Below are positions 14,850 to 21,908 of a stretch of 23,365 bases of DNA, one piece after another. A model generated the notes under the pieces. That model was not told the DNA's origin. It worked only from the letters and a program-made list of their open reading frames with translations, and did no database searches. The stretch is taken from the NCBI GenBank assembly GCA_040880365.1, contig JBBDIO010000171.1, positions 1 to 23,365 on the forward strand. The letters run 5' to 3'. The position numbers were made by a program, and so were the translations under genes. This stretch comes from JBBDIO01 sp040880365. Lineage in GTDB: Bacteria; Chloroflexota; Anaerolineae; Caldilineales; Caldilineaceae. Position 1 is the first letter of the stretch, and every line of letters starts with the position of its first letter.

Positions 14850-15379
14850 TGCCTGCATCCAACACGCCGGTGCAGATCTTCACCGATGGCGGCTGCATCG
14901 GCAATCCCGGGCCTGGTGGCTGGGCCGCGATTCTGCGCTATGGCGAACACCTGCGCGAATTAAGCGGGCGATTTCGCGCCACCACCAACAATCGCATGGA
15001 ACTCCGCGCCGCGATTGAAGGGCTGGCTGCGCTCAAGCGGGCTTCGGTGGTGGAGATCTATACCGACAGCCAGTATTTACGCCAGGGAATTACCCAATGG
15101 TGCCATCGCTGGCAGGCCAACGGGTGGAAGACGGCGAAGAAAGAACCCGTCAAAAATCAGGACTTGTGGCAGTGGCTATTGGCCGAAGTCGCGCGCCACG
15201 AACCGGCGGGCGGCATCGACTGGCGCTGGCTCAAAGGACACGCGGGGCACACCGAAAACGAACGCGCCGACGATCTCGCCAATCAGGCGGCGCGCAGCGT
15301 TTCTCCCACCGACCCGCTTGACGAGCCGGAAGATAACCGACGCGACTGGCCGCAGAATGGCCTGTTCAATAAGGGGTGA
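14846..15379 (+). CDS. rnhA: Ribonuclease HI
   Basis: RNase HI degrades RNA in RNA-DNA hybrids such as R-loops and primers. The four catalytic acids are present in their usual contexts: FTDGGCIGNPGPGGW, NNRMELRAAIEGL, IYTDSQYLRQGI and ERADDLANQAA; the WLKGHAGHTENE loop supplies the assisting histidine. The basic handle (HRWQANGWKTAKKEPVKNQDLW) is of the E. coli type. About 25 extra residues follow the domain. The ATG at 14846 overlaps the upstream stop as ATGA, indicating translational coupling to the peptidase gene, an odd functional partner. The last codons and stop lie in a repeat rich in GGGGTGACA. Confidence 0.96.
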   Translation: MMPASNTPVQIFTDGGCIGNPGPGGWAAILRYGEHLRELSGRFRATTNNRMELRAAIEGLAALKRASVVEIYTDSQYLRQGITQWCHRWQANGWKTAKKEPVKNQDLWQWLLAEVARHEPAGGIDWRWLKGHAGHTENERADDLANQAARSVSPTDPLDEPEDNRRDWPQNGLFNKG

Positions 15380-15442
15380 CAGGGACAAAGGGGTGACAAG
15401 GGACACGGCACATTCCATAATGTCGTGTCACCCTGTCACCCC
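15373..15442. repeat. GGGGTGACA repeat forming a large imperfect hairpin between rnhA and purH
   Basis: GGGGTGACAGGGACA starts at 15373, a near copy GGGGTGACAAGGGACA starts near 15390, and the inverted form TGTCACCCTGTCACCCC ends at 15442. The second and third copies can fold into an imperfect stem of more than 20 bases around CATTCCATAATG. The rnhA stop codon is inside the first copy. It lies between two convergent genes and may work as a bidirectional terminator, but no T run follows on either strand. Confidence 0.75.
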
Positions 15443-15455
15443 CTATATATAATCT

Positions 15456-16988
15456 TTAATGGCGGAAGTGGCGTGCGCCGGTCAGTGCCATCACCAACCC
15501 CAGCCGGTCAACCGCTTCGATCACCTCATCATCGCGCACAGATCCGCCCGGCTGCACCACGGCGGCAATGCCCGCCTTGGCGGCCTCTTCGATGCCATCG
15601 GCAAAGGGGAAGAACGCATCCGACGCCATCACCGCGCCCTGGGCCTTGTCGCCCGCCTTGTGGCTCGCCATCATCACCGAATCCACCCGGCTCATCTGCC
15701 CCGCGCCAATCCCCACCGTAGCCTGATCCTGCACATAGACAATCGCATTGCTCTTCACCCAGCGCGCCGTGCGCCACGCAAACGCCAAATCGGCCAATTG
15801 CGCCTCGGTGGGCTGCGCCTTGCTCACAATCTGCCAGTTCGCCGGATCCATATCGTTCTGGCTTGCATCAATTTCCTGCACCAAAACTCCCCCAAAGATG
15901 GACCGCAGCGACAAGGGGCGCGTTGGCACGCCCGTGGGCTGCACCAGGCGCAGATTCTTCTTGCGCAACAGCACATCCAGGGCATCGTCGTCATAGGCAG
16001 GCGCGGCCACGACTTCGACAAACAGATCGGCTATGCGTGCCGCCGTCGCCCGATCCAACGGCTGATTGACCGAGATAATCCCGCCAAATGCGCTCACCGG
16101 ATCACAGGCCAGGGCCTTTTCATAGGCGACTTCCAGCGAGGATGCCGAAGCCAGCCCGCACGGATTGCCATGCTTGATAATCGCCACCGTGGGTTCCGCA
16201 TAGTCCTGGGCAGCTTGCCAGCTTCCATCCAGATCCAGCCAGTTGTTATAGCTCATTTCTTTGCCATGCAACACGACAAAGGGCGCGCCGTCCGCCTCAT
16301 AGCCATATAGCCCCCCCTGCTGATGGGGATTTTCGCCATAGCGGTTGAGCTGCACCTGGTGCAGGTTCAATTCCAGCCGATTGGGCAGCGGCGCATCGGA
16401 TTCCGCGTCGATTTCATCGGCCAGATAGCGGGCAATGGCCGCGTCATATTCTGCGGTGTGACGAAAGGCCTTCAGCGCCAACTGCTTGCGCTGGGTCGCC
16501 GTCGTGCCCGTCGCGGTAAACGCCTCGGCAATCGACGCGTAATCCCCAGGATCGCACACGACCGTCACCGATTCCTGATTTTTGGCCGCCGCGCGCAACA
16601 GGGCAACGCCCCCAATATCGATCTCCTCAATGGCCGTGGCGAGCGTCACATTCTGTTGTGCCACGGTGCGCTGAAAGGGATAAAGATTCACCACCACCAG
16701 ATCAATCGGCTTGATCGCGTGGGCTTCCAGCTCGGTCAGATGCGCTTCGACGCGCCGCGCCAAAATGCCGCCGTGGATCGCCGGGTGGAGTGTCTTGACC
16801 CGCCCGCCCAGAATTTCGGGAAATCCGGTCACATCATCGACGCCAATCACAGGAATGCCCGCATCCGCAATCGCTTTGGCAGTGCCGCCGCTGGCAACCA
16901 GCTCGACTTCTGCCCCATGCAGCCCGCGCGCCAGCTCCACCAGTCCCTGCTTGTCAGATACAGATAACAGTGCCCGAAACCTTGCCAT
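15456..16988 (-). CDS. purH: Bifunctional AICAR transformylase / IMP cyclohydrolase
   Basis: PurH performs the last two steps of purine synthesis: it formylates AICAR ribotide (ZMP) with 10-formyl-tetrahydrofolate, then cyclises FAICAR to IMP. The 510-residue length is normal. The N-terminal cyclohydrolase domain shows ALLSVSDKQGLVELARGL, SGGTAKAI, VTGFPEILGGRVKTLHPAIHGGIL and DLVVVNLYPF. The transformylase domain has RYGENPHQ, the catalytic K272-H273 in KHGNPCG, DPVSAFGGIISVN, SNAIV and FFPFADGIEEAAKAGI. The start at 16988 follows AAAGGA with an 8-base spacer. Expression appears controlled by the ZTP riboswitch and terminator directly upstream, whose ligand is this enzyme's substrate. Confidence 0.98.
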   Translation of the reverse strand: MARFRALLSVSDKQGLVELARGLHGAEVELVASGGTAKAIADAGIPVIGVDDVTGFPEILGGRVKTLHPAIHGGILARRVEAHLTELEAHAIKPIDLVVVNLYPFQRTVAQQNVTLATAIEEIDIGGVALLRAAAKNQESVTVVCDPGDYASIAEAFTATGTTATQRKQLALKAFRHTAEYDAAIARYLADEIDAESDAPLPNRLELNLHQVQLNRYGENPHQQGGLYGYEADGAPFVVLHGKEMSYNNWLDLDGSWQAAQDYAEPTVAIIKHGNPCGLASASSLEVAYEKALACDPVSAFGGIISVNQPLDRATAARIADLFVEVVAAPAYDDDALDVLLRKKNLRLVQPTGVPTRPLSLRSIFGGVLVQEIDASQNDMDPANWQIVSKAQPTEAQLADLAFAWRTARWVKSNAIVYVQDQATVGIGAGQMSRVDSVMMASHKAGDKAQGAVMASDAFFPFADGIEEAAKAGIAAVVQPGGSVRDDEVIEAVDRLGLVMALTGARHFRH

Positions 16989-17033
16989 ACGTCACATCCT
17001 TTTCTAATTGGGTGTTGCACGCCAAAATCCAAT

Positions 17034-17066
17034 AAAAAAGGGCAGTTGATCAGGGATCAACTGCCC
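17034..17066 (-). terminator. Regulatory intrinsic terminator of the purH leader
   Basis: On the minus strand GGGCAGTTGATC (17066-17055) and GATCAACTGCCC (17051-17040) form a perfect 12-bp stem with a 3-base loop, followed by six T. It stands about 45 bases before the purH start and begins two bases after the riboswitch core. It therefore acts as the expression platform, not as the end of another gene. Confidence 0.93.
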
Positions 17067-17067
17067 A

Positions 17068-17160
17068 GCCCAGGCGTTCGACTGTTGCAATATCCGGCCA
17101 CATCTCTCCCCCGCAGTACTCTGCGCATGGATAACCTATCCTCGCCAGTCGAGATGGACG
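17068..17160 (-). ncRNA. ZTP/ZMP riboswitch (pfl motif) controlling purH
   Basis: The minus-strand leader carries the conserved elements of the pfl/ZTP class in order. P1 is CATCTC (17156-17151) with GAGATG (17106-17101). Just inside it lies GACTGGCGA. A CGCAG-AGTA-CTGCG hairpin (17125-17112) follows, then the GGGGGAGA segment directly before the 3' strand of P1. After a linker comes the 3' hallmark CGCCTGGGC (17076-17068), whose CGCC can pair with GGCG in a pseudoknot. ZTP-class switches are ON switches: binding of ZMP/ZTP, which accumulates when 10-formyl-THF is short, blocks the terminator. Here the terminator begins one base after the 3' element, and the controlled gene consumes ZMP. An alternative 7-bp pairing, TCGACTG (17152-17146) with CAGTCGA (17084-17078), could form in the unbound state. 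Confidence 0.92.
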
Positions 17161-17182
17161 TCTATTCAAATATGCAGACCCC

Positions 17183-17212
17183 AGTATAGGCCGGGAGCCA
17201 AATGGCTGTCAA
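17183..17212 (-). promoter_or_regulatory. Promoter of the purH riboswitch transcript (TTGACA-N18-TATACT)
   Basis: On the minus strand a perfect -35 TTGACA (17212-17207) and TATACT (17188-17183) are 18 bases apart. Transcription should begin near 17176, which places the aptamer 16-20 bases from the 5' end of the RNA. This gives a leader of about 188 bases. Confidence 0.8.
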
Positions 17213-17257
17213 ACCGCGCAACCCACGCACAACGACCGCCACACCTGTAAAACACAA

Positions 17258-17299
17258 AGAATGGAAGGCCGGATTCTCGAAAATCCGGCCTTCCATTCT
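17258..17299 (-). terminator. Terminator hairpin downstream of the DUF1328 gene
   Basis: AGAATGGAAGGCCGGATT (17258-17275) and its exact reverse complement (17282-17299) form an 18-bp stem with a 6-base loop. On the minus strand it is followed by a T-rich tail, TTTGTGTTTT. It separates the DUF1328 gene from the purH promoter 46 bases further on. The 128 bases between it and the DUF1328 stop hold nothing recognisable. Confidence 0.75.
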
Positions 17300-17427
17300 T
17301 CCTCTATCCTTGTCGATACATCTTTGCGTATCTGTGTAACCGCACAACTCACCCTACCCCTATATAAAAGCGGACTGGATGCCGCGCGGTCGGATGCTCA
17401 CCAATCAACCGGGGCTACTCGCGTGCC

Positions 17428-17601
17428 CTAGGCGATGGCGCCGATGCCCAGAATTGCCAACACGAAGAAAATCAGGGCAATTACCAGGAACAAACCAAAG
17501 AGAATTTTAGCAATCGAGGCCGCGCCCCGGGCCACACCCGTGAATCCCAATGCGCCGGCTATCACCGCAACTACAAGTGCAATCAGTGCCCACTGTAACA
17601 T
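17428..17601 (-). CDS. DUF1328 (YtjA-type) small membrane protein
   Basis: A 57-residue, almost entirely hydrophobic protein of the DUF1328 family, whose members are 50-60 residues with two membrane helices and no known function. The pattern MLQWALIALVVAVIAGALG (helix 1), the conserved FTGVARGAASIAKILF turn, and the second helix FLVIALIFFVLAIL are typical. The start at 17601 was chosen because the family begins at MLxWAL and an AAGGAG lies upstream with a spacing of about 12; a longer frame to 17676 would run through that site. It stands alone with its own terminator. A TATACT at 17727-17722 could be its -10 box (leader about 114 bases), but no -35 is evident. Confidence 0.88.
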   Translation of the reverse strand: MLQWALIALVVAVIAGALGFTGVARGAASIAKILFGLFLVIALIFFVLAILGIGAIA

Positions 17602-18229
17602 AATATATACCTGCTCCTTATCTTGTCTCGTCTGTTGTCGTCGGTTGTTCAGCCTGCCCAGAACCAAATAGACCAATCTGTGTCATGTTCGAGCGTTTCC
17701 TTTTGCTCTGCTCTGTGCTCGAGTATACAAACAATTTCTGGGGGCAGGTATAGTCCGGGATACAGGCAACAGACCCAGGCATGTATACAAAAGGATGGGC
17801 CGATGGGAAACGGCGCGGCATACTGTCTGCGCGGGGCACAAATATGACGCATTTTCGGGAAATGATTTACAATAGGCATAGTTCTGCAAGATTCGCCGAC
17901 TCACAAGTCATGGCAATCCGGGTACGCAACAACACACGCACCAGATTACCCAACCAACCGACACGTTTGACGCGGACTGCGACGATGGTTTTCCATCGGA
18001 CTTTCCATCCCGCCGCTATGCCCAGCCTACGCGCCGGCAGGGTTATTGCCATTGACCGCGCGCCTATGCACCTGTGGATTGCGAAACGCGCCTATCACCA
18101 ATACAGTTGAATTCGGCAAAGTTGAAATCAACTCCCTGGTGTAACCGTATCCACCTGTATCAAACACGCTTACCAACACTTCAGTCCCCAATCTACAATC
18201 AAAACTCACTTATCGATCAGGAGAACAAT
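17602..18229. other. Intergenic region of 628 bases without a supported gene
   Basis: This divergent spacer separates the DUF1328 gene from the catabolic cluster. Seen in it: GTATACAAA at 17723 and again near 17781; a CGATGG-TTTT-CCATCG hairpin at 17983-17998; a weak plus-strand promoter-like pair (ATGACG then TACAAT at 17868-17873); and GTTGA-AA-TCAAC at 18121-18132, a small operator-like dyad about 100 bases before the first gene. Open frames here have atypical composition and no ribosome binding site, so none is called. Confidence 0.65.
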
Positions 18230-18613
18230 ATGAAACTGGAACATGTCGCCATCAATGTGCCGGAACCGGCCAAAATGTCCGCGTGGTGGTCCGAAAATCT
18301 GGGTATGCGCATCGTCATACAATCCGATGTCTCGCCCTTCATGCACTTCATCGCCGACGAAGCAGGCAGCATGATGGAACTCTACAACAACCCGACAGCC
18401 CCCATGCCCGACTATGAAAACACCAACCCGTTCAACCTGCACATCGCCTTTTCGTCCAGCGATATCGACGCCGATCTGGCGCGTGTGGAAGCTGCCGGCG
18501 CCACCCGCGTGACCGATGTCACCACCACCCCCGCGGGCGACAAGCTGGTCTTTTTGCGCGACCCCTGGCAGGTTCCGTTCCAATTCGTCCAGCGCCAAAA
18601 ACCCCTTGTCTAG
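18230..18613 (+). CDS. VOC (glyoxalase/bleomycin-resistance fold) family protein
   Basis: A 127-residue single-chain vicinal-oxygen-chelate protein with paired beta-alpha-beta-beta-beta modules. Likely metal positions are the His in MKLEHVAINV, the Glu in SMMELY and the His in FNLHIAFSS. At the fourth position, where many members have Glu (RDPxGNxxEL), this protein has Gln (RDPWQVPFQFVQ), so the metal site may be altered. Members are lyases, isomerases or dioxygenases and the reaction is not readable. AGGAG with a 6-base spacer fixes the start at 18230; an in-frame upstream extension lacks VOC features. It is the first gene of the cluster, 13 bases before the mannonate dehydratase-like gene, suggesting a role on a sugar-acid intermediate. 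Confidence 0.9.
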   Translation: MKLEHVAINVPEPAKMSAWWSENLGMRIVIQSDVSPFMHFIADEAGSMMELYNNPTAPMPDYENTNPFNLHIAFSSSDIDADLARVEAAGATRVTDVTTTPAGDKLVFLRDPWQVPFQFVQRQKPLV

Positions 18614-18626
18614 AGAGTAGACAATC

Positions 18627-19655
18627 ATGAAGCTCGGACTCGGCCTCTACGACGGCATGGTCACTGCCGATAACCTGCGTTTTGCCCGGCAAATGAGCGC
18701 GACTCACATCGTAGCCCATCTGCCTTCGGCAAAAACGTTCCCCTCCACCAAAGAAGGCTACTGGTCCTACGAAGACCTGCACGGTCTCGCCTCCTTTGTA
18801 GCCGAAAACGGCCTCAAGCTGGAAGCCATCGAGAACTTTGCGCCCAATCTCTGGGATCAGATTTTGCTCGATGGCCCCAAACGCGCGGAGCAGATGGAAA
18901 AGCTCAAGCAGACCATCCGCAATATGGGCAAAGCCGGCATTCCGGTGATGGGCTATTACTTCAGCATTGCCGGGGTATGGGGACGTGTGCGCGGGCCATT
19001 TGCGCGCGGTGGGGCCGAGTCCGTTGGCTTTATCGAAGACGAAGCGCCCGCACAAACGCCCATCCCCAACGGCGAAGTGTGGGGCATCAAGTTTGATGAA
19101 AACGCGCCGGCAGGCGATATTGGCACGGTATCGCGCGAAGAAATGTGGCAACGGCTCACCTACTTCCTGGAGAACCTGGTGCCCGTCGCCGAAGAAGCCG
19201 GGGTGCGGCTGGCGGCCCATCCCGACGATCCGCCACTCACCGAGCTGCGCGGCACCGGTCGTCTCATCACCCACCCCGACTATTACCAACGGCTGTTGGA
19301 TATCGTGCCTAGCCATCACAATGGCCTGGAATTCTGTCAGGGCACGATCACCGAAATGCCCGACGCCGACCCGATTGACGCGATCCGCCGCTATGCCCCC
19401 ACCGGCAAAATCTGCTATGTACATTTCCGCAACGTGGTCGGCAAAGCCCCCAACTATCGGGAAGTATTCATCGACGAAGGTGACGCCGACATGATTGAAG
19501 CGTTGCGCGCCTATCGCGCGGGCGGCTTTGAGGGCGTCATGATTCCCGACCATACGCCCGCGACCGCGTGCGCGGCTCCCTGGCACGCCGGCATGGCCTT
19601 TGCCCTGGGCTATATTCGCGCGGCCATGAACACGTTGGATAAATTTGAAGGATAA
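18627..19655 (+). CDS. Mannonate dehydratase (UxuA)-like TIM-barrel enzyme
   Basis: UxuA removes water from D-mannonate to give 2-keto-3-deoxygluconate. This 342-residue xylose-isomerase-like barrel keeps the family's metal-binding pattern: H198 in AAHPDDPP, C237 in EFCQGTI, H266 in YVHFRNV and D308-H309 in IPDHTP. LEAIENF and the N-terminal MKLGLGLYD strand also fit. The mid-part GYYFSIAGVWGR matches the substrate loop of the family. The match is good, but nearby dehydratases and epimerases share the fold, so the exact sugar acid is uncertain. The start at 18627 lies 13 bases after the VOC gene and follows GAGAG. It is probably co-transcribed with both neighbours. Confidence 0.85.
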   Translation: MKLGLGLYDGMVTADNLRFARQMSATHIVAHLPSAKTFPSTKEGYWSYEDLHGLASFVAENGLKLEAIENFAPNLWDQILLDGPKRAEQMEKLKQTIRNMGKAGIPVMGYYFSIAGVWGRVRGPFARGGAESVGFIEDEAPAQTPIPNGEVWGIKFDENAPAGDIGTVSREEMWQRLTYFLENLVPVAEEAGVRLAAHPDDPPLTELRGTGRLITHPDYYQRLLDIVPSHHNGLEFCQGTITEMPDADPIDAIRRYAPTGKICYVHFRNVVGKAPNYREVFIDEGDADMIEALRAYRAGGFEGVMIPDHTPATACAAPWHAGMAFALGYIRAAMNTLDKFEG

Positions 19656-19728
19656 ATTTGAATAGGCAGTCTGTGACGCGGCAGGCAGGTAGACACCAGC
19701 AGGCGGACACCAGAAAGAGGAGATCAAC

Positions 19729-20688
19729 TTGGACTTCGTAACCCTTGGCAGAACCGGATTGCGCGTCAGTGTCATTGGCCTGGGCTGTGGCGGACCGAGC
19801 CGGCTGGGCATGGCGACGGGCAAATCGGAAGCCGAATCCGTGGCTGTGGTACGCAAGGCGCTGGATCTGGGCGTCAATTTTATTGATACCGCCCACGCCT
19901 ATGGCACGGAACCCATTGTGGGCAAAGCCCTTGCCGGCGTAAACCGTGACGACGTTATTCTTTCCACCAAAAAGAACGTCTCGCGCGACAATGTGCGTGT
20001 CAGCGGCACAGATATGGTGACAGGCGTCGAAGAGTCACTACAACGCCTGGGGGTAGACTATCTGGATATCTTCCACCTGCACGGCGTGAGGTTCGAAGAC
20101 TATGAATATGCCGCCACCGAGATTGTGCCCCAGCTCCAACGCCTCCGGCAAGACGGCAAGATTCGCTGGCTGGGCATCACCGAAAATTTTAGCGCCGAAA
20201 CTCGCCACGAAATGCTCATCCGTGCGCTGCAAGATGACTTCTTCGATGTCATGATGGTCGGCTTCAACATGCTCAACCACTCGGCCCGCAACGCGGTATT
20301 TCCCCAGACCATCGCCAAAAACATCGGCGTGCTGATCATGTTTGCCGTGCGTCGCACGCTCAGCAACCCCGACCAACTGCGTACGACCATGCAAGAACTG
20401 GTCGCCGATGGCCTGGTCGATGCCGAAGCCTTTGATGCCGATGATCCGCTGGGCTTTCTCACGGATAGGCGGGCATCTGTCGAAGGGCAGGTTGCCGAAT
20501 CGCTGACCGAAGCCGCCTATCGCTACTGTCGCTATGAACCGGGCGCGCATGTGGTGCTTTCGGGCACGGGCAGCGTGCAACATCTGGCCGAAAATGCAGA
20601 AGCGCTGTCGCAGCCACCCTTGCCGCCTGCCCACGTTGCACGCGTCAACGACCTGTTTGCACGCGTCGATACTGTTTCCGGCAACTGA
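19729..20688 (+). CDS. Aldo/keto reductase family protein
   Basis: An NAD(P)H-dependent oxidoreductase with a TIM-barrel fold, 319 residues. Catalytic residues are in place: D53 (NFIDTAHAYG), Y58, a lysine at 81-82 (ILSTKKNV) and H118 (IFHLHG). GKIRWLGITENF and the C-terminal VVLSGTGSVQHLAENAEAL match the family cofactor regions. The start is TTG 19729, supported by GAGGAG with a spacer of about 6; no better codon fits. Two imperfect copies of a GCAGGC-type 14-18-mer ending GACACCA precede it (19681-19712). The gene lies 73 bases after the mannonate dehydratase-like gene and likely handles a sugar, aldonate or lactone of the same pathway. Confidence 0.92.
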   Translation: MDFVTLGRTGLRVSVIGLGCGGPSRLGMATGKSEAESVAVVRKALDLGVNFIDTAHAYGTEPIVGKALAGVNRDDVILSTKKNVSRDNVRVSGTDMVTGVEESLQRLGVDYLDIFHLHGVRFEDYEYAATEIVPQLQRLRQDGKIRWLGITENFSAETRHEMLIRALQDDFFDVMMVGFNMLNHSARNAVFPQTIAKNIGVLIMFAVRRTLSNPDQLRTTMQELVADGLVDAEAFDADDPLGFLTDRRASVEGQVAESLTEAAYRYCRYEPGAHVVLSGTGSVQHLAENAEALSQPPLPPAHVARVNDLFARVDTVSGN

Positions 20689-20690
20689 GA

Positions 20691-20714
20691 TTTTGGCAAT
20701 TATTTTGGCAATTA
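20691..20714. repeat. Perfect tandem duplication of a 12-mer
   Basis: TTTTGGCAATTA occurs twice head-to-tail immediately after the aldo/keto reductase stop. It is AT-rich relative to the cluster and may be a recent slippage duplication or a binding site. Confidence 0.85.
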
Positions 20715-20764
20715 AGTGATGCGTTACGTGAGAGTTAGTAATGGGTTGCAAAATTTATGCACGA

Positions 20765-20829
20765 GCAGAGAATGTCACCGCTCCTGCGGTGACATTCTCT
20801 GCTACCCGTGTCACCGCAGGAGCGGTGAC
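20765..20829. repeat. Paired palindromes: two hairpins that are reverse complements of each other
   Basis: GCAGAGAATGTCACCG (20765-20780) and its exact complement (20787-20802) form a 16-bp stem with loop CTCCTG. Eight bases later GTCACCGC-AGGA-GCGGTGAC (20810-20829) forms a second, 8-bp hairpin. The 20-mer core of the first hairpin, GTCACCGCTCCTGCGGTGAC (20774-20793), is the exact reverse complement of the second. The block can therefore fold as two hairpins or one 20-bp stem. No T run follows. It splits the cluster between two genes. Confidence 0.85.
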
Positions 20830-20922
20830 CTACCTAACCGTCAAATAACGTCTTACTTAAGGTTCCGGCAACCAAAGCCGAACAGTCCCCCTCCGACCGA
20901 TTCGCATCCAATTCTGAACACC

Positions 20923-20926
20923 AGGA
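20923..20926 (+). promoter_or_regulatory. Ribosome binding site that fixes the uronate-dehydrogenase-like start
   Basis: AGGA lies directly against ATG 20927 but 9 bases before ATG 20936. Only the second spacing allows initiation, so the protein should begin MSKRKVLLTG. Confidence 0.7.
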
Positions 20927-20935
20927 ATGATCTCT

Positions 20936-21898
20936 ATGTCTAAACGCAAAGTACTCTTAACCGGCGCATCCGGTCTGGTCGCCAGCCTTATGTTGCCGAC
21001 CCTGCGCGAACGCTATGATATGACGCTGCTGGATGTGCGCACCACCGACCGCAATGGCGACCCCGTGGAAGGCGTGCAGATTGCCGACCTCGTCGACCGC
21101 AACCGCGACGCCTACCGGGAACACTTCAAAGGCCAGGATGCCGTGATCCACCTGGGCTTTACGCGTGCCCAGGATGAAAACGACCCGGATCAACGTTTCA
21201 CCGCCGAATTTCTCAATGTGCAGATGGCCTATAACATCTATCAGGTTTCGTGGGAAGAAAATGTGCGCCGCGTAGTAGCGGCCAGCTCGAACCACGCCGC
21301 CGACTACTACGAACCCCTGATTCTCGACCACAAAATGGACATGGTGACCCCCGAAATGGTGCCCCTGTCCGACAATTACTATGGCTGGTCCAAACAAGCC
21401 TATGAACATCTGGGATTCGTCTTTGCCGTGGGCAAAATTCACGGGGCCAAAGAAGAGGGCGTGCAAGCGCGCATATCCGGGCATGGCGGCGCCACGATCT
21501 TCGACCGTGCCCCGGGACGCCAGTTGGAAAATGTGCAGATTCGCATCGGTGGGCCACGCGAAACCGATATGGCAAACGCGCCCAAAGGCGACATGCGCAC
21601 CGTACGCCGCGGTCTGGGCGCCTATCTCAGCGCACGCGACCTGACCCAGCTTTTTGTCAAGAGCATCGAAACCGAAGACATTCGCGACGAAAACGGCATC
21701 CCGTTCCAGATTTTCTATGGCATCAGCGGCAATTCTCATGCCTTCTGGAGTATTGCCAGCGCGCGCAAGGTTATCGGCTACGAGCCGCAGGACAACAGCG
21801 AAACCAATTTCAACGATCTGGTGGCCGAACACATCCGCGTGGCAAAAGCCCGAGCCGAATCTGAGCAGGCCGCATCCTCGCAGGCGGACAAGAGTTAA
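20936..21898 (+). CDS. NAD-dependent epimerase/dehydratase family protein, uronate-dehydrogenase-like
   Basis: An extended SDR of 320 residues. The nucleotide loop is T9-G-A-S-G13-L-V-A; the third glycine of TGxxGxxG is alanine. The catalytic Y149-G-W-S-K153 pair is intact, with a preceding serine region VVAASSNHAADYY. The SSNH-x-YY stretch and YGWSK resemble uronate dehydrogenases, which oxidise galacturonate or glucuronate to the aldaro-lactone with NAD; this narrower assignment is tentative. The start is fixed by the AGGA position. The gene follows the 247-base palindromic spacer and is 10 bases before the hydrolase gene. With the mannonate dehydratase-like and DapA-like genes it points to uronic acid catabolism. 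Confidence 0.87.
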   Translation: MSKRKVLLTGASGLVASLMLPTLRERYDMTLLDVRTTDRNGDPVEGVQIADLVDRNRDAYREHFKGQDAVIHLGFTRAQDENDPDQRFTAEFLNVQMAYNIYQVSWEENVRRVVAASSNHAADYYEPLILDHKMDMVTPEMVPLSDNYYGWSKQAYEHLGFVFAVGKIHGAKEEGVQARISGHGGATIFDRAPGRQLENVQIRIGGPRETDMANAPKGDMRTVRRGLGAYLSARDLTQLFVKSIETEDIRDENGIPFQIFYGISGNSHAFWSIASARKVIGYEPQDNSETNFNDLVAEHIRVAKARAESEQAASSQADKS

Positions 21899-21908
21899 TG
21901 GGGCACGT

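Noticed and set aside
17034..17066. Terminator as the end of an upstream gene
   Set aside because: The nearest upstream minus-strand gene already has its own hairpin at 17258-17299, and a promoter and aptamer lie between; the hairpin belongs to the purH leader.
17781..18110. Plus-strand frame of 109 codons in the 628-base spacer
   Set aside because: Composition rich in Arg/Thr/His, no Shine-Dalgarno and no recognisable fold; treated as chance.
18519..19877. Minus-strand open frame of 452 codons
   Set aside because: It lies opposite the mannonate dehydratase-like gene and spans two intergenic boundaries; its composition (His/Gly/Ala-rich) is that of a shadow frame.
20765..20829. CRISPR-like repeat pair
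   Set aside because: Only two units, in inverted orientation, with an 8-16-base separation and no cas genes nearby.
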